From positions 1 through 64,000 of the forward strand of contig NZ_JAHLOD010000006.1 of assembly GCF_018917145.1 (NCBI RefSeq): a stretch of DNA of 64,000 nucleotides, given 5' to 3'. This DNA comes from Clostridium bornimense. GTDB taxonomy: Bacteria > Bacillota > Clostridia > Clostridiales > Clostridiaceae. Positions 53,451 to 62,470 of the stretch are shown piece by piece (the stretch's first letter is position 1; the number at the start of each line of letters is the position of its first letter). The translations under genes were made by a program, and so were the position numbers. Below the pieces are notes generated by a model. It was not told the origin of the DNA. It ran no database searches and saw nothing but the letters and a program-made list of their open reading frames with translations.

Positions 53451-53812
53451 AAAAAGGAGATGTCGCATTAACAAATGAAAAATTGTTAGCGATACCTCCT
53501 TTTATTATTACACAAGACAGGTTAATTTCAGTGCACAGTTGTTGTTTTTATAAATCATAGATTCTTAGTTCACGCTATATGAAGGTGCAACCTTCATTAG
53601 TTCCCCGTAATGGTTCTATATCAAATGTAAATATCTTAATGAAACTAATCTACTCTATACACAAAATTGTTCCACTTAGAATCTTATAAATTCCCAAAAA
53701 GAAATTTCATCCACACCTGTGACTTGTGCACTCATACTTGTACCATGCATTTCTATTTTGTGAAAAAACTGCCGCACTCTCTCTGACTTCATTGTGCGAC
53801 AGCCCCTTTTTC
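53451..53812 (+). repeat. Long intergenic repeat, most complete copy (about 360 bp)
   Basis: It begins with the hairpin AAAAAGGAGATGTCGCATTA...GCGATACCTCCTTTT (53451-53504). The middle has AAGGTGCAACCTTCATTAG and CCCCGTAAT, then TACACAAAATTGTTCCACTT and AGAATCTTATAAATTCCC. It ends at a second hairpin, CTGCCGCAC (53769-53777) with GTGCGACAG (53794-53802), before the GH13 gene. The same words occur in order at 63777-64000 and, inverted, at 20490-20642. Confidence 0.85.
53763..53812 (-). terminator. Terminator of the GH13 gene (tail hairpin of the repeat)
   Basis: CTGCCGCAC/GTGCGACAG pair with one mismatch; on the minus strand TTTTTTC follows. It lies 2 bp past the GH13 stop. Confidence 0.7.
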
Positions 53813-53813
53813 T

Positions 53814-55532
53814 TTAGTTTACCTTTAATATTTTTACTTCCATTGATTTTAAAGTGACTTCTCCATCAATAATTAATGATTTATTATTTAATAAATCTTG
53901 CACTTTACCTATAAGAGGTAACTTAATTGTTTCTTCAGTTTTGTTGTTATTAAATATTGCAATACAGATATCATCATTATATCTTCTTGAGAAAGCAATA
54001 ACATTATCCTCACAATAAATTTCTTTATAATCTCCATAAACTAAAACTTTATTTTCTTTTCTTAGTTTTATAAACTTCTTATAATAATCCAACATTTCTA
54101 AATTTTGCTCTTCTTTGTTCCATACCATGCATTTTCTATTTTGTGGATCATCACCACCATCCATACCTACTTCATCTCCATAATAAATGTATGGTATACC
54201 TAAGTATGTGAATTGGAATGCTACTGCTAATTTCATAGCTTCAATATCATTACCTGCTTCTGTAAGAAATCTCTTTGTATCATGACTATCTATAAGATTC
54301 CACATTTGTTTTGTAATAGAATCCATATAAAGCATTCTGTTTAATCCCAATATGTTAGAAAATTCATTAACATTAATGTATCTATGTCCAAAGAAATCTC
54401 CTACAGCATTTTTAAATGGATAATTCATAATACCATCTAATTGATCTCCTTTTAAGAATGAATTAGCTTCATGCATTATTTCTCCAATTATAACAGCATC
54501 ACTATTTACACTCTTTATTCTCTTTTTAAAATCTCTCCAAAAATCATGACCTATTTCATCACAAACATCTAATCTCCATCCGTCAATTCCTATTTCCTTT
54601 ATCCAATACTCCCCTACATTTAATAAGTATTCTCTTAATTCACTGTTATTTGTATTAAGCTTAGGCATGTTGGAGTGATTTGGTCCAAATGTATAATAGT
54701 TAATTTTTTCTTTGCTTACAGGAAAACTATCTATAAAGTACCAATCCTTATATTTTGATTCTTCTTGATTTTCTAAAACATCTTGGAATGCAAAGAAGTC
54801 ATCTCCAGAATGATTAAATACTGCATCTAAAACTATCTTCATTCCCTTTTCATGACACTTTTCTACTAATTCTTTCGCTACTTCTACTGTTCCAAATTGT
54901 GGATCTATATTAAAGTAATCTGATGTATTATATTTATGAGCTGTATTTGATTTAAATATAGGAGTTAAATATACTAAATTTACACCTAAATCTTGTAGAT
55001 AGTCTAGTTTATCTATAACACCTCTAAGATCGCCACCAAACATTGTATTCAATGTAACCTTTCCGCCCCATGGCAATACCCCTTCTGGATTTATGCTAGG
55101 ATCTCCATTGCAAAATCTATCTGGAAATATTTGATAAGCTATTGCTTCTTGAAGCCATGGAACTTCTTCATATAAATCCTCTTTGGCTATATATGGATAT
55201 ATGTAGCTATATGCTTCTATATTATCACTTTTTGCTCCTCTTTCATTTAAATATGTTATATTGTTATCTTTATCAACTAATTTGAAATAATACATATATC
55301 TATTTCTTTTTACAGATATATTTGCTTGAAAGTAATCAAATAATCCAGCTTCTGCAACAATTTTCATTTCTTTAATTTCAAACGGTAATTTCTCCATATA
55401 TTTATCTTTATAATAAACTTCACATTTTTTAACTTCACCTTTAGCTGTTCTAACTCTTAATGTTAAAGTATCCATATCCTTAGCATAAGCATATGGTGCT
55501 TCTGTTGAATGATAAATTGCATATTTGTTCAT
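53814..55532 (-). CDS. GH13 alpha-glycosidase (neopullulanase/maltogenic-amylase type)
   Basis: A 572-residue cytoplasmic enzyme. A beta-sandwich N-terminal domain (about 1-115) is followed by the TIM barrel with IFPDRFCNGD, DAVFNHSGDD, GWRLDVCDE (nucleophile Asp), GEIMHEAN (acid Glu) and IDSHDTKR (third acid), and a C-terminal beta domain. No signal peptide. It cuts alpha-1,4 (or alpha-1,6) linkages in maltodextrins. The start at 55532 has GGGGGG upstream. An AraC regulator is divergent. Confidence 0.93.
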   Translation of the reverse strand: MNKYAIYHSTEAPYAYAKDMDTLTLRVRTAKGEVKKCEVYYKDKYMEKLPFEIKEMKIVAEAGLFDYFQANISVKRNRYMYYFKLVDKDNNITYLNERGAKSDNIEAYSYIYPYIAKEDLYEEVPWLQEAIAYQIFPDRFCNGDPSINPEGVLPWGGKVTLNTMFGGDLRGVIDKLDYLQDLGVNLVYLTPIFKSNTAHKYNTSDYFNIDPQFGTVEVAKELVEKCHEKGMKIVLDAVFNHSGDDFFAFQDVLENQEESKYKDWYFIDSFPVSKEKINYYTFGPNHSNMPKLNTNNSELREYLLNVGEYWIKEIGIDGWRLDVCDEIGHDFWRDFKKRIKSVNSDAVIIGEIMHEANSFLKGDQLDGIMNYPFKNAVGDFFGHRYINVNEFSNILGLNRMLYMDSITKQMWNLIDSHDTKRFLTEAGNDIEAMKLAVAFQFTYLGIPYIYYGDEVGMDGGDDPQNRKCMVWNKEEQNLEMLDYYKKFIKLRKENKVLVYGDYKEIYCEDNVIAFSRRYNDDICIAIFNNNKTEETIKLPLIGKVQDLLNNKSLIIDGEVTLKSMEVKILKVN

Positions 55533-55662
55533 GTTTAATCCCCCCAAATATTCTTTACACTTGTATTATAACAAATTAATTTGATTTTACTTGTATATAA
55601 ATTATATAATATGTATATATTGAATATAATTTGAAATTTCTAAACTAACGGAGGAAATTGCC

Positions 55663-56334
55663 ATGTATGAACATTTTAAGTCAGATGTCAGAATTTTTAG
55701 TAATGAAATATTATTTCTAATTGATTTAAAAGCTAAACCGCAAATTCTTGAAATAGCTATAGATAAACATAAGTCAGAGATTGCAGACCAACTTCCAATT
55801 GAAAATAAACGCACAGATTTACTAATTTGGAATGCTATATATACTAAAGAAATAATAAAACACGGGATATCAACTAAATATCTTCATCCCATTTATAATA
55901 ACTTTTACGATCTTATACCAAAATTAAATACCTTAGAAGCCTTGCAAAAATTAGAACTTGACATGATCTCTACATATCTTGACTTACTAATAAATGATAT
56001 AGAAGTTACAGATAACTTTGTAATTAATAGGATACTAAAACATCTACATCTAAATATAGAAAGTCAGATTTCATTAAAAAAGCTTTCTAAAGACCTCAAT
56101 TTATCAGAAGGCTATATATCTCAATGTTTTAAAAAACATATGGGAATTACCGTAATGAAATATGCTAAAAAAATAAGAATAGAACGTGCTAAAGTTCTAC
56201 TCTTAAGTACTAATGAAAGCATTTTAGATATTGGACTAGCTTTAGGATTTCATGATCAAAGCCACTTTTATAAAACATTTAAATCTTTTACTGGTATGTC
56301 TCCTTCTGACTATAGAAATAAAAATTACGGATAA
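55663..56334 (+). CDS. AraC family transcriptional regulator
   Basis: A 223-residue protein. The C-terminal 100 residues are the AraC DNA-binding domain with two helix-turn-helices: ISLKKLSKDLNLSEGYISQ and SILDIGLALGFHDQSHFYKT, then FTGMSPSDYR. The N-terminal part is helical and of unknown ligand. AGGAGG lies 8 nt upstream of the start. Divergent from the GH13 gene and so a likely local regulator of it. Confidence 0.9.
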   Translation: MYEHFKSDVRIFSNEILFLIDLKAKPQILEIAIDKHKSEIADQLPIENKRTDLLIWNAIYTKEIIKHGISTKYLHPIYNNFYDLIPKLNTLEALQKLELDMISTYLDLLINDIEVTDNFVINRILKHLHLNIESQISLKKLSKDLNLSEGYISQCFKKHMGITVMKYAKKIRIERAKVLLLSTNESILDIGLALGFHDQSHFYKTFKSFTGMSPSDYRNKNYG

Positions 56335-56341
56335 AAACAAA

Positions 56342-56382
56342 AACTTTAGTATGTGCCTTATTCATTTGCACATACTGAAGTT
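56342..56382 (-). terminator. Terminator of the DUF815 gene
   Basis: AACTTTAGTATGTGC and GCACATACTGAAGTT form a stem with one G-T pair; on the minus strand TTTTTG follows. It may also serve the AraC gene. Confidence 0.75.
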
Positions 56383-56411
56383 AATACTATCTTTACAATA
56401 AGCAAAAAATT

Positions 56412-57770
56412 CTATCCTTCTTCTCCAGCTCCAATTTCTCCTTCTAACCAATCTACAAATTGTCTTGCTGTTCTTGCTGATCTTCCATTATACCAAAGCT
56501 CCCACTTTTTAGCTTCCTTGAATAAATATTCTCTATCTACTTCAATACCTCTAGCTTTAACTAACCCTTCAACTATTTCAAAGAACTTATTTTGATCTGG
56601 TGACATAAAAGATATTGTAATTCCAAATCTATCTGAAAGAGAAAGTTTTTCTTGAATAGTATCATTTGCATATATCTCTTCATTACTGTTACTTGATCCA
56701 AGTCCTGCTCTATCTGCAAAAGTTTCCTTTACTAAATGTCGTCTATTAGTAGTGGCATATATTATCATATTATCTGGTCTATTTTCTACACCACCATCTA
56801 ATATTGTTTTCATTGCAGAATAACTATCCTCATTTTCTTCAAATACTAAATCATCAATAAATATTATAAATTTTTGAGGTTTATTTTTTAATAATCTAAT
56901 TATCTTCGTAAAATCTCTTAAATTTTCTTTTTTAAGTTCCACAAGCCTTAATCCCATAGAATAATATTCATTTATTATTGCTTTAACTGTAGAAGATTTA
57001 CCAGTACCCCTATCTCCATAAAGTAATATGTTGTTTGCTGAATATCCCTTTAAGAAATTTAAAGTATTCTTAATAATTTCTTCTTGTTGACTTTTATATC
57101 CTATTAACTCTGAAAGCCTAACTGGATCTGGTTTATCTATTCCTTTAAGGTTACCTACGTTATTAGAATTCTCCCATACAAATGCCCTATATGTTGCAAA
57201 TTCACCACAACCATATTTTTTATAAAAGTCAATAAGATTATCTAAAGTATTGTTCCAATCTCTACTATCAAATATACTTTTCTTAAATTTATCAATATAT
57301 GAAGGTGAATTTTTATATCCATCCTCCATATTATTATTCCAATCCATTAAACTCTCTATAATTATTGATTCAGTTTCATCTAAATTATAACTACTTATTA
57401 TAATTTCTTTAATTTCTCTAGAATTAACTTCAGATATCTCTTTGATATAACTTAATTCTTTATTAGCTACATCCTTTATATAAGAGATCTTATCTGTATC
57501 TCTTTCTTCCACTGTTTTACTTAATAAGTTTTCCTTTGAAATTAACTTATCTATAAAATACCTTTTAAGAGACCCCCCATTATTGTTAATAAGTTCATAA
57601 GTAAAGTCATTATAACTATCCAATATTATATCTATGTCTTCTTTATTATCTAAAAGATCCATTATTCTATATAGCTTATTTACTACTACATCTTCTTTTA
57701 TAGAATTAAAAACACATAATGATTTTATTTTCATTCTCAAATTTTTTAATATGTTTTCTTTTGCCCCCAT
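56412..57770 (-). CDS. DUF815 family AAA ATPase
   Basis: A 452-residue protein. A helical N-terminal region (about 1-200) is followed by the ATPase core with GDRGTGKSSTVKA at about 255-267, Walker B FIIFIDDLVFEEN and the sensor-like IIYATTNRRHLV. The C-terminal part includes GRSARTARQFVDWLEG. This is the DUF815/PF05673 family, of unknown role. It is 24 bp after the AI-2E-type gene. Confidence 0.9.
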   Translation of the reverse strand: MGAKENILKNLRMKIKSLCVFNSIKEDVVVNKLYRIMDLLDNKEDIDIILDSYNDFTYELINNNGGSLKRYFIDKLISKENLLSKTVEERDTDKISYIKDVANKELSYIKEISEVNSREIKEIIISSYNLDETESIIIESLMDWNNNMEDGYKNSPSYIDKFKKSIFDSRDWNNTLDNLIDFYKKYGCGEFATYRAFVWENSNNVGNLKGIDKPDPVRLSELIGYKSQQEEIIKNTLNFLKGYSANNILLYGDRGTGKSSTVKAIINEYYSMGLRLVELKKENLRDFTKIIRLLKNKPQKFIIFIDDLVFEENEDSYSAMKTILDGGVENRPDNMIIYATTNRRHLVKETFADRAGLGSSNSNEEIYANDTIQEKLSLSDRFGITISFMSPDQNKFFEIVEGLVKARGIEVDREYLFKEAKKWELWYNGRSARTARQFVDWLEGEIGAGEEG

Positions 57771-57794
57771 GTAAACATCCCCTTAAAATTTAAA

Positions 57795-58904
57795 TTACAT
57801 ATCTCCTAATGACTTAAACTTATACTTATTTACAGCCTTACCAGCATAAATCTTTATTACAGACATTACCGGTGATGCTAAAATCATACCAATTATACCA
57901 TAAAATCCTCCACCAAGCGTTACTGCTAATATCACTAATAACGGTGATAATCCAACTTTATTTCCAATAAGCTTTGGATCTAAAAACCATGCGTCAAATT
58001 GTTGTAGTAATAATAGAAATATAGCAATTATTACGGCACTTATTGGACTTGAAAATACATTTATAACAAAACCGGTTAATATTCCAATAAACGGACCAAA
58101 ATACGGAATCATATTTGTAACGCCTACTATAACAGATAGCAATAATACATACTGTGATCCTAATATATTAAGACCAACAAGTGCAATAAACGCAATAATT
58201 AGCGAATCTATAGCTTTTATTCCTAAATAAGTTCCTATCATCTTATGCAAGTTTCTAGCAACATTACAAATAGCAATTCCTCTTTTCTCTTTTACAACAA
58301 TAAATAAAACCTTTTTAAACAAATATACTATTTTTTCTTTATCATATAATATATATATTGCTACTAAAAACCCAAATAAGAATTTTACAAAAGAATTTGT
58401 AAAAGCTACTATTGATGTTAATAACATATTTAATGTTGCTGCACTAATTTCACTTATTTTAGGTATTAATATTTGTGGATTAAATTCTAATATTCCCGAT
58501 TCTAAAATATTTCCTACTGCATCATTTTTAATAAATTCATTAATCCATTTTTGAAGCTCTATTGACATGTATGGTATTCTACCAATAAAATCCTCTATAC
58601 TATAATACAACTTTGGAAAAAGGTAAACGGAGGTAATAGCTATTACTCCTATTACAATTAAATATGTAAATAATATACTTATCACTCTAGTAAACTTCAA
58701 CTTTTTCTCAAATAATTTCATAATTGGATTTAATATATATGCTATGATTAATCCAAAAATAAAAGGTTGAATCACTCCGTAAAACTTTCCAAATATACCA
58801 GTGAAATAACCTATGTTATCTATTAGATTCATAAGAATATATGCTACTATAACTGTGCAAACTATCTTAATATAAATAATATGATTATTTATTAATTTTT
58901 TCAT
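57795..58904 (-). CDS. AI-2E family transporter
   Basis: A 369-residue membrane protein with about 7-8 helices. Two helix clusters flank a soluble middle part with EFIGRIP-like sequence (DFIGRIPYMS). The conserved VGVTNMIPYFGPFIGI and FYGIIGMILASPVMSV stretches are typical of the family. Members export AI-2, ions or other small molecules; substrate undetermined. Upstream of the DUF815 gene. Confidence 0.9.
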   Translation of the reverse strand: MKKLINNHIIYIKIVCTVIVAYILMNLIDNIGYFTGIFGKFYGVIQPFIFGLIIAYILNPIMKLFEKKLKFTRVISILFTYLIVIGVIAITSVYLFPKLYYSIEDFIGRIPYMSIELQKWINEFIKNDAVGNILESGILEFNPQILIPKISEISAATLNMLLTSIVAFTNSFVKFLFGFLVAIYILYDKEKIVYLFKKVLFIVVKEKRGIAICNVARNLHKMIGTYLGIKAIDSLIIAFIALVGLNILGSQYVLLLSVIVGVTNMIPYFGPFIGILTGFVINVFSSPISAVIIAIFLLLLQQFDAWFLDPKLIGNKVGLSPLLVILAVTLGGGFYGIIGMILASPVMSVIKIYAGKAVNKYKFKSLGDM

Positions 58905-59093
58905 GTATTTTTTACTCCCTATATTAATGTTACTTAATAATATAAAACATTTATCTATATTATTCTACTATATTAAATATTAGAAGTATATGCTCAGAAT
59001 TTATTTTTCTTGATTTATTGTCGTTATATTATTATTATTATTGTGTAATATGACTTTTCTTTTTATTTATTAACGTATTTTGGAGGCTGCAAA

Positions 59094-60500
59094 ATGAAAA
59101 TAATTATTGTTGGCGCGGGTAAAGTTGGTTATACTTTAGCTTCAAATTTATCTTTAGAATATAATGATATTATTTTAATTGATATAAATAGTGAAAACTT
59201 ATCCAAAGCTGAAAATTCACTCGATGTAATGACAATCAAAGGTAATGGTGTTAGCGCACATACCTTGATAGATGCAGGAATAAAAAATGTTGACCTACTT
59301 ATTGCTGTCACTGGAAGCGATGAAATAAATATGCTATGTTGTCTAACTGGTAAAAAGTTAGGTGTAAAATCTACTATAGCACGTATTAGAGATCCTAAAT
59401 ATGCAAAAGAATTATCTCTTTTTAAAGAAGATTTAGGATTAGATATGGTGATAAATCCGGAAGAAGCTGCTGCTGATGAAATAGCTCGTATCCTTACATT
59501 TCCTGGAGCTGTAAAATTTGAAAGTTTTGCCAACGGAAGAGTTAGACTTTCTAAAATTGTTGTAAAAGACAATATGTCTATCTGTAATGTTAAAATAAAA
59601 AATATTCACAAAATTACTAATACATCAGTATTAATAGCTGTAGTAATTAGAGATAGTGAACTTATAATTCCTTATGGGGATTTTGAATTACTTCAAAATG
59701 ACCATATCTATGTTATTGGAAAATCATCACAAGTATACAACTTTTGTAAGTTTGTAAAAAATACTTCACTGAAAACTAAAAATGTTATGATTGTTGGCGG
59801 TGGAAAAATAACATATTATCTTTCAAAATTACTAAACGAGATGTATATAAACGTAAAAATAATTGAAATTAATAAAAATGTATGTGAAGAACTTTCCGAA
59901 TCTCTTCCACACACATTAATATTAAATGGCGATGGAACAGATCCTGATTTATTACATTCAGAACATATATCAAATATTGATACATTTATAGCTATGACAG
60001 GTCATGATGAAGAAAATATAATTGCATCATTAATTGCTAAAAAGAATAATGTAGAACAAGTTATAACAAAAGTAAGTCGCAGTAACTATTCATCTATAAT
60101 AAACAAGCTAGATATAGATAATGTTATAACTCCTAAAGAAATTGTAACAGATGAAATTATTAAATATATCCGCGGTAATTCTGTAGAAACATTACATCGT
60201 ATAGTAGATGGTCAAGGTCAAATATTAGAGATTATCGCTAAAGATACTGATCGTATAATAAACAAACCATTGTCTAAGATTAGTTTAATAGATGGCGTCT
60301 TAATTGGTACTATCGTAAGAAAAAATGAAGTGGTTATTCCAACTGGTAAAGATATGATTTTCCCTGAGGATAGGGTTATATTAATTACAAGTAAAAATAA
60401 TGTATCTTCATTAAATGATATTGTTAATATTAATTCGGGAGGACTTCATAGTGAACTTAAAACTAGTATTAAGAAGCTTGGGAATATTATTAGTATGTGA
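59094..60500 (+). CDS. trkA: Trk potassium uptake regulatory subunit
   Basis: A 468-residue cytoplasmic protein with two RCK units. Each has a Rossmann NAD-binding part (GAGKVGYTLA at 7-16 and GGGKITYYLS later) and a TrkA-C part with DEIxxx (TDEIIKYIRG). It gates TrkH in response to nucleotides. The C-terminal end overlaps trkH by 50 bp. Confidence 0.94.
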   Translation: MKIIIVGAGKVGYTLASNLSLEYNDIILIDINSENLSKAENSLDVMTIKGNGVSAHTLIDAGIKNVDLLIAVTGSDEINMLCCLTGKKLGVKSTIARIRDPKYAKELSLFKEDLGLDMVINPEEAAADEIARILTFPGAVKFESFANGRVRLSKIVVKDNMSICNVKIKNIHKITNTSVLIAVVIRDSELIIPYGDFELLQNDHIYVIGKSSQVYNFCKFVKNTSLKTKNVMIVGGGKITYYLSKLLNEMYINVKIIEINKNVCEELSESLPHTLILNGDGTDPDLLHSEHISNIDTFIAMTGHDEENIIASLIAKKNNVEQVITKVSRSNYSSIINKLDIDNVITPKEIVTDEIIKYIRGNSVETLHRIVDGQGQILEIIAKDTDRIINKPLSKISLIDGVLIGTIVRKNEVVIPTGKDMIFPEDRVILITSKNNVSSLNDIVNINSGGLHSELKTSIKKLGNIISM

Positions 60501-61899
60501 AGCTATATCTATTATTCCCTCACTAATAATATCTACTATATATAGAGATGGCGATTTTGGTTCATTTCTTGTTACAATAATAATAATATCTATAATAGCA
60601 CTTATATTACTATCTATTAAACCAGATTCAAAAAAAATATATCCACGTGATGGATTTGCTATTGTTGCTTTTGGATGGATTTTAATATCTCTTTTAGGTG
60701 CTCTTCCATTTTACCTAAGTAGAGCAATCCCATCTTTTATAGATGCATTCTTTGAATCTAGCTCTGGTTTTACAACTACCGGAGCTTCAATCCTTTTGCA
60801 AATTGAAGGATTGCCTCATGGTATATTATTTTGGAGAAGCTTTACCCATTGGGTTGGAGGTATGGGAATATTAGTGTTAACCATAGCTTTACTTCCTTCT
60901 ATGGGAATTGGATCTATGCAAATAATGAAAGCTGAAAGCCCTGGGCCTGTAGTAGACAAATTAGTTCCTAGGTTAGGTAAAACAGCTAAAATATTATATT
61001 CCATATATTTTTGCATGACATTATTAGAGATATTACTTTTATGTATAGCAAAAATGCCACTTTATGATTCTATTGTACATTCATTAGGTACTGTCGGTAC
61101 TGGAGGATTCTCTATAATGAATTCTAGTATAGCTCATTATAATAGTGTTCCTATTGATATAATAATTACAATATTTATGGTTTTAAGTGGTGTTAACTTT
61201 TCCTTATATTATTTAATTATAAAGGGAAACTTTAAAGGTTTTTGGAAAAATGAAGAATTTAAGTTGTATATAAGTATTCTTTCTATAGCAACGTTACTTA
61301 TAACTTTTGATTTATTAATGAAAAATACATATAAGTCATTTGGAACTGCTCTTAGATATTCTTCTTTTCAAGTTGCATCAGTTATGAGTAGTACTGGTTA
61401 TGCAACAGCAGACTACAATACATGGTCCATTTTTAGTAAGGTTATACTTTTACTTCTTATGTTCATTGGTGGTTGTGCTGGTTCCACCGGTGGTGGTATA
61501 AAAAATATAAGATTTCTCATATTTTTTAAGAGCATGAAAAATTCACTTTTACGTATTATTCACCCTCGTGGTGTATATTCAGTAAGAGTTAATGATAAAG
61601 CTATGGACGGAAAAACTGTATCTGATGTTTTAGTTTACTTTTACATTTATATGACTGTTTTCACTATTGGTGTTATCATAATTTCTTTTAATGGCATGGA
61701 CATAGGTACTACCGTTAGTTCTGTTCTTGCCACTCTTAGTAATATTGGTCCAGGTATTGAATTAGTTGGTCCTACTGGTAATTATGCAGCCTTTTCTGCA
61801 CTAAGTAAAATAACCTTTTCTATAATAATGATAATTGGAAGAATTGAAATATACCCAATCATAATTCTTCTATTACCTCAATTTTGGAAAAGAAATTAA
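60451..61899 (+). CDS. trkH: Trk/Ktr potassium channel subunit
   Basis: A 482-residue membrane protein with the four selectivity-filter segments: SSGFTTTGAS, GTVGTGGFS, SSTGYATADY and LSNIGPGIE, and GGCAGSTGGGIK at the intramembrane gate. The start is a GTG at 60451 with GGGAGG upstream, inside the end of trkA. Confidence 0.94.
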   Translation: MNLKLVLRSLGILLVCEAISIIPSLIISTIYRDGDFGSFLVTIIIISIIALILLSIKPDSKKIYPRDGFAIVAFGWILISLLGALPFYLSRAIPSFIDAFFESSSGFTTTGASILLQIEGLPHGILFWRSFTHWVGGMGILVLTIALLPSMGIGSMQIMKAESPGPVVDKLVPRLGKTAKILYSIYFCMTLLEILLLCIAKMPLYDSIVHSLGTVGTGGFSIMNSSIAHYNSVPIDIIITIFMVLSGVNFSLYYLIIKGNFKGFWKNEEFKLYISILSIATLLITFDLLMKNTYKSFGTALRYSSFQVASVMSSTGYATADYNTWSIFSKVILLLLMFIGGCAGSTGGGIKNIRFLIFFKSMKNSLLRIIHPRGVYSVRVNDKAMDGKTVSDVLVYFYIYMTVFTIGVIIISFNGMDIGTTVSSVLATLSNIGPGIELVGPTGNYAAFSALSKITFSIIMIIGRIEIYPIIILLLPQFWKRN

Positions 61900-61905
61900 T
61901 TATAT

Positions 61906-61937
61906 AGCTGTTACATTTAAAATGTAGCAGCTTTTTT
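61906..61937 (+). terminator. trkAH terminator
   Basis: AGCTGTTACATTT and AAATGTAGCAGCT pair with one G-T pair; TTTTTT follows. Confidence 0.85.
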
Positions 61938-62072
61938 AAATAAATTGTACAAATCAATTTACAATTATCAATTCCAGTGAAATTCTTTTATAATTTCTTA
62001 AATCTTTACTATTGTATGATTCATGAATCAAGGAAAGTTACTCCTTCAGTTTCTTTGATTTGTACCATAATT

Positions 62073-62116
62073 AAAGGAGGCATCGCTAGCAACTTATTTC
62101 ATTAATGCGATACCCC
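62073..62116 (-). repeat. Hairpin repeat copy
   Basis: AAAGGAGGCATCGCTAGCAAC and ATTAATGCGATACCCC form a partial stem of the dispersed hairpin type. It stands after the zinc-ribbon gene. On the minus strand a similar TTATGGTACAA follows, but the longer body is not clearly shared. Confidence 0.65.
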
Positions 62117-62133
62117 ATTATTAAAAATAATAG

Positions 62134-62289
62134 TTATCTTCTATTATTTTGTTGTTTTCTTGCTTTTCTACATTCTGGACATCTTACAGGATCATTTTCA
62201 AATCCTTTTTCCTTATAGAATTCTTGTTCGCCTTCTGTGAAAACAAATTCTTTTCCACAATCTTTACAAACTATAGTTTTATCTGGCAT
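62134..62289 (-). CDS. Small zinc-ribbon protein
   Basis: A 51-residue protein. VCKDCGKEFVF and VRCPECRKARK give two CxxC pairs (Cys8, Cys11, Cys37, Cys40) for one zinc ion. The tail is basic and Gln/Asn-rich. GGAGG lies just upstream of the ATG. It matches the clostridial probable zinc-ribbon family; function unknown, perhaps nucleic acid binding. Confidence 0.88.
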   Translation of the reverse strand: MPDKTIVCKDCGKEFVFTEGEQEFYKEKGFENDPVRCPECRKARKQQNNRR

Positions 62290-62387
62290 TATTATTCCTC
62301 CTTAAATATATCCTAGTATTTTTATTATGTATCTAAATAGCAATATTTATTCATATAACTATGATATGTACAACTAAAATATTAATT

Positions 62388-62404
62388 ATTTAGTAGTACT
62401 AAAT
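62388..62404. promoter_or_regulatory. Palindrome in the proA promoter
   Basis: ATTTAGTA-G-TACTAAAT is an 8+1+8 perfect inverted repeat. It is followed 2 bp later by TATAAT at 62407-62412, 60 bp before the proA start. It could be an operator for an unidentified regulator. Confidence 0.4.
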
Positions 62405-62470
62405 ACTATAATGTGATATTATATATTAACAAGTTAAAGTAATAAAATATATAAAGTAGGTGTATTATAA

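Noticed and set aside
59129-59572. A 147-codon minus-strand frame inside trkA
   Set aside because: Fully antisense to a clear trkA gene; no start signals.
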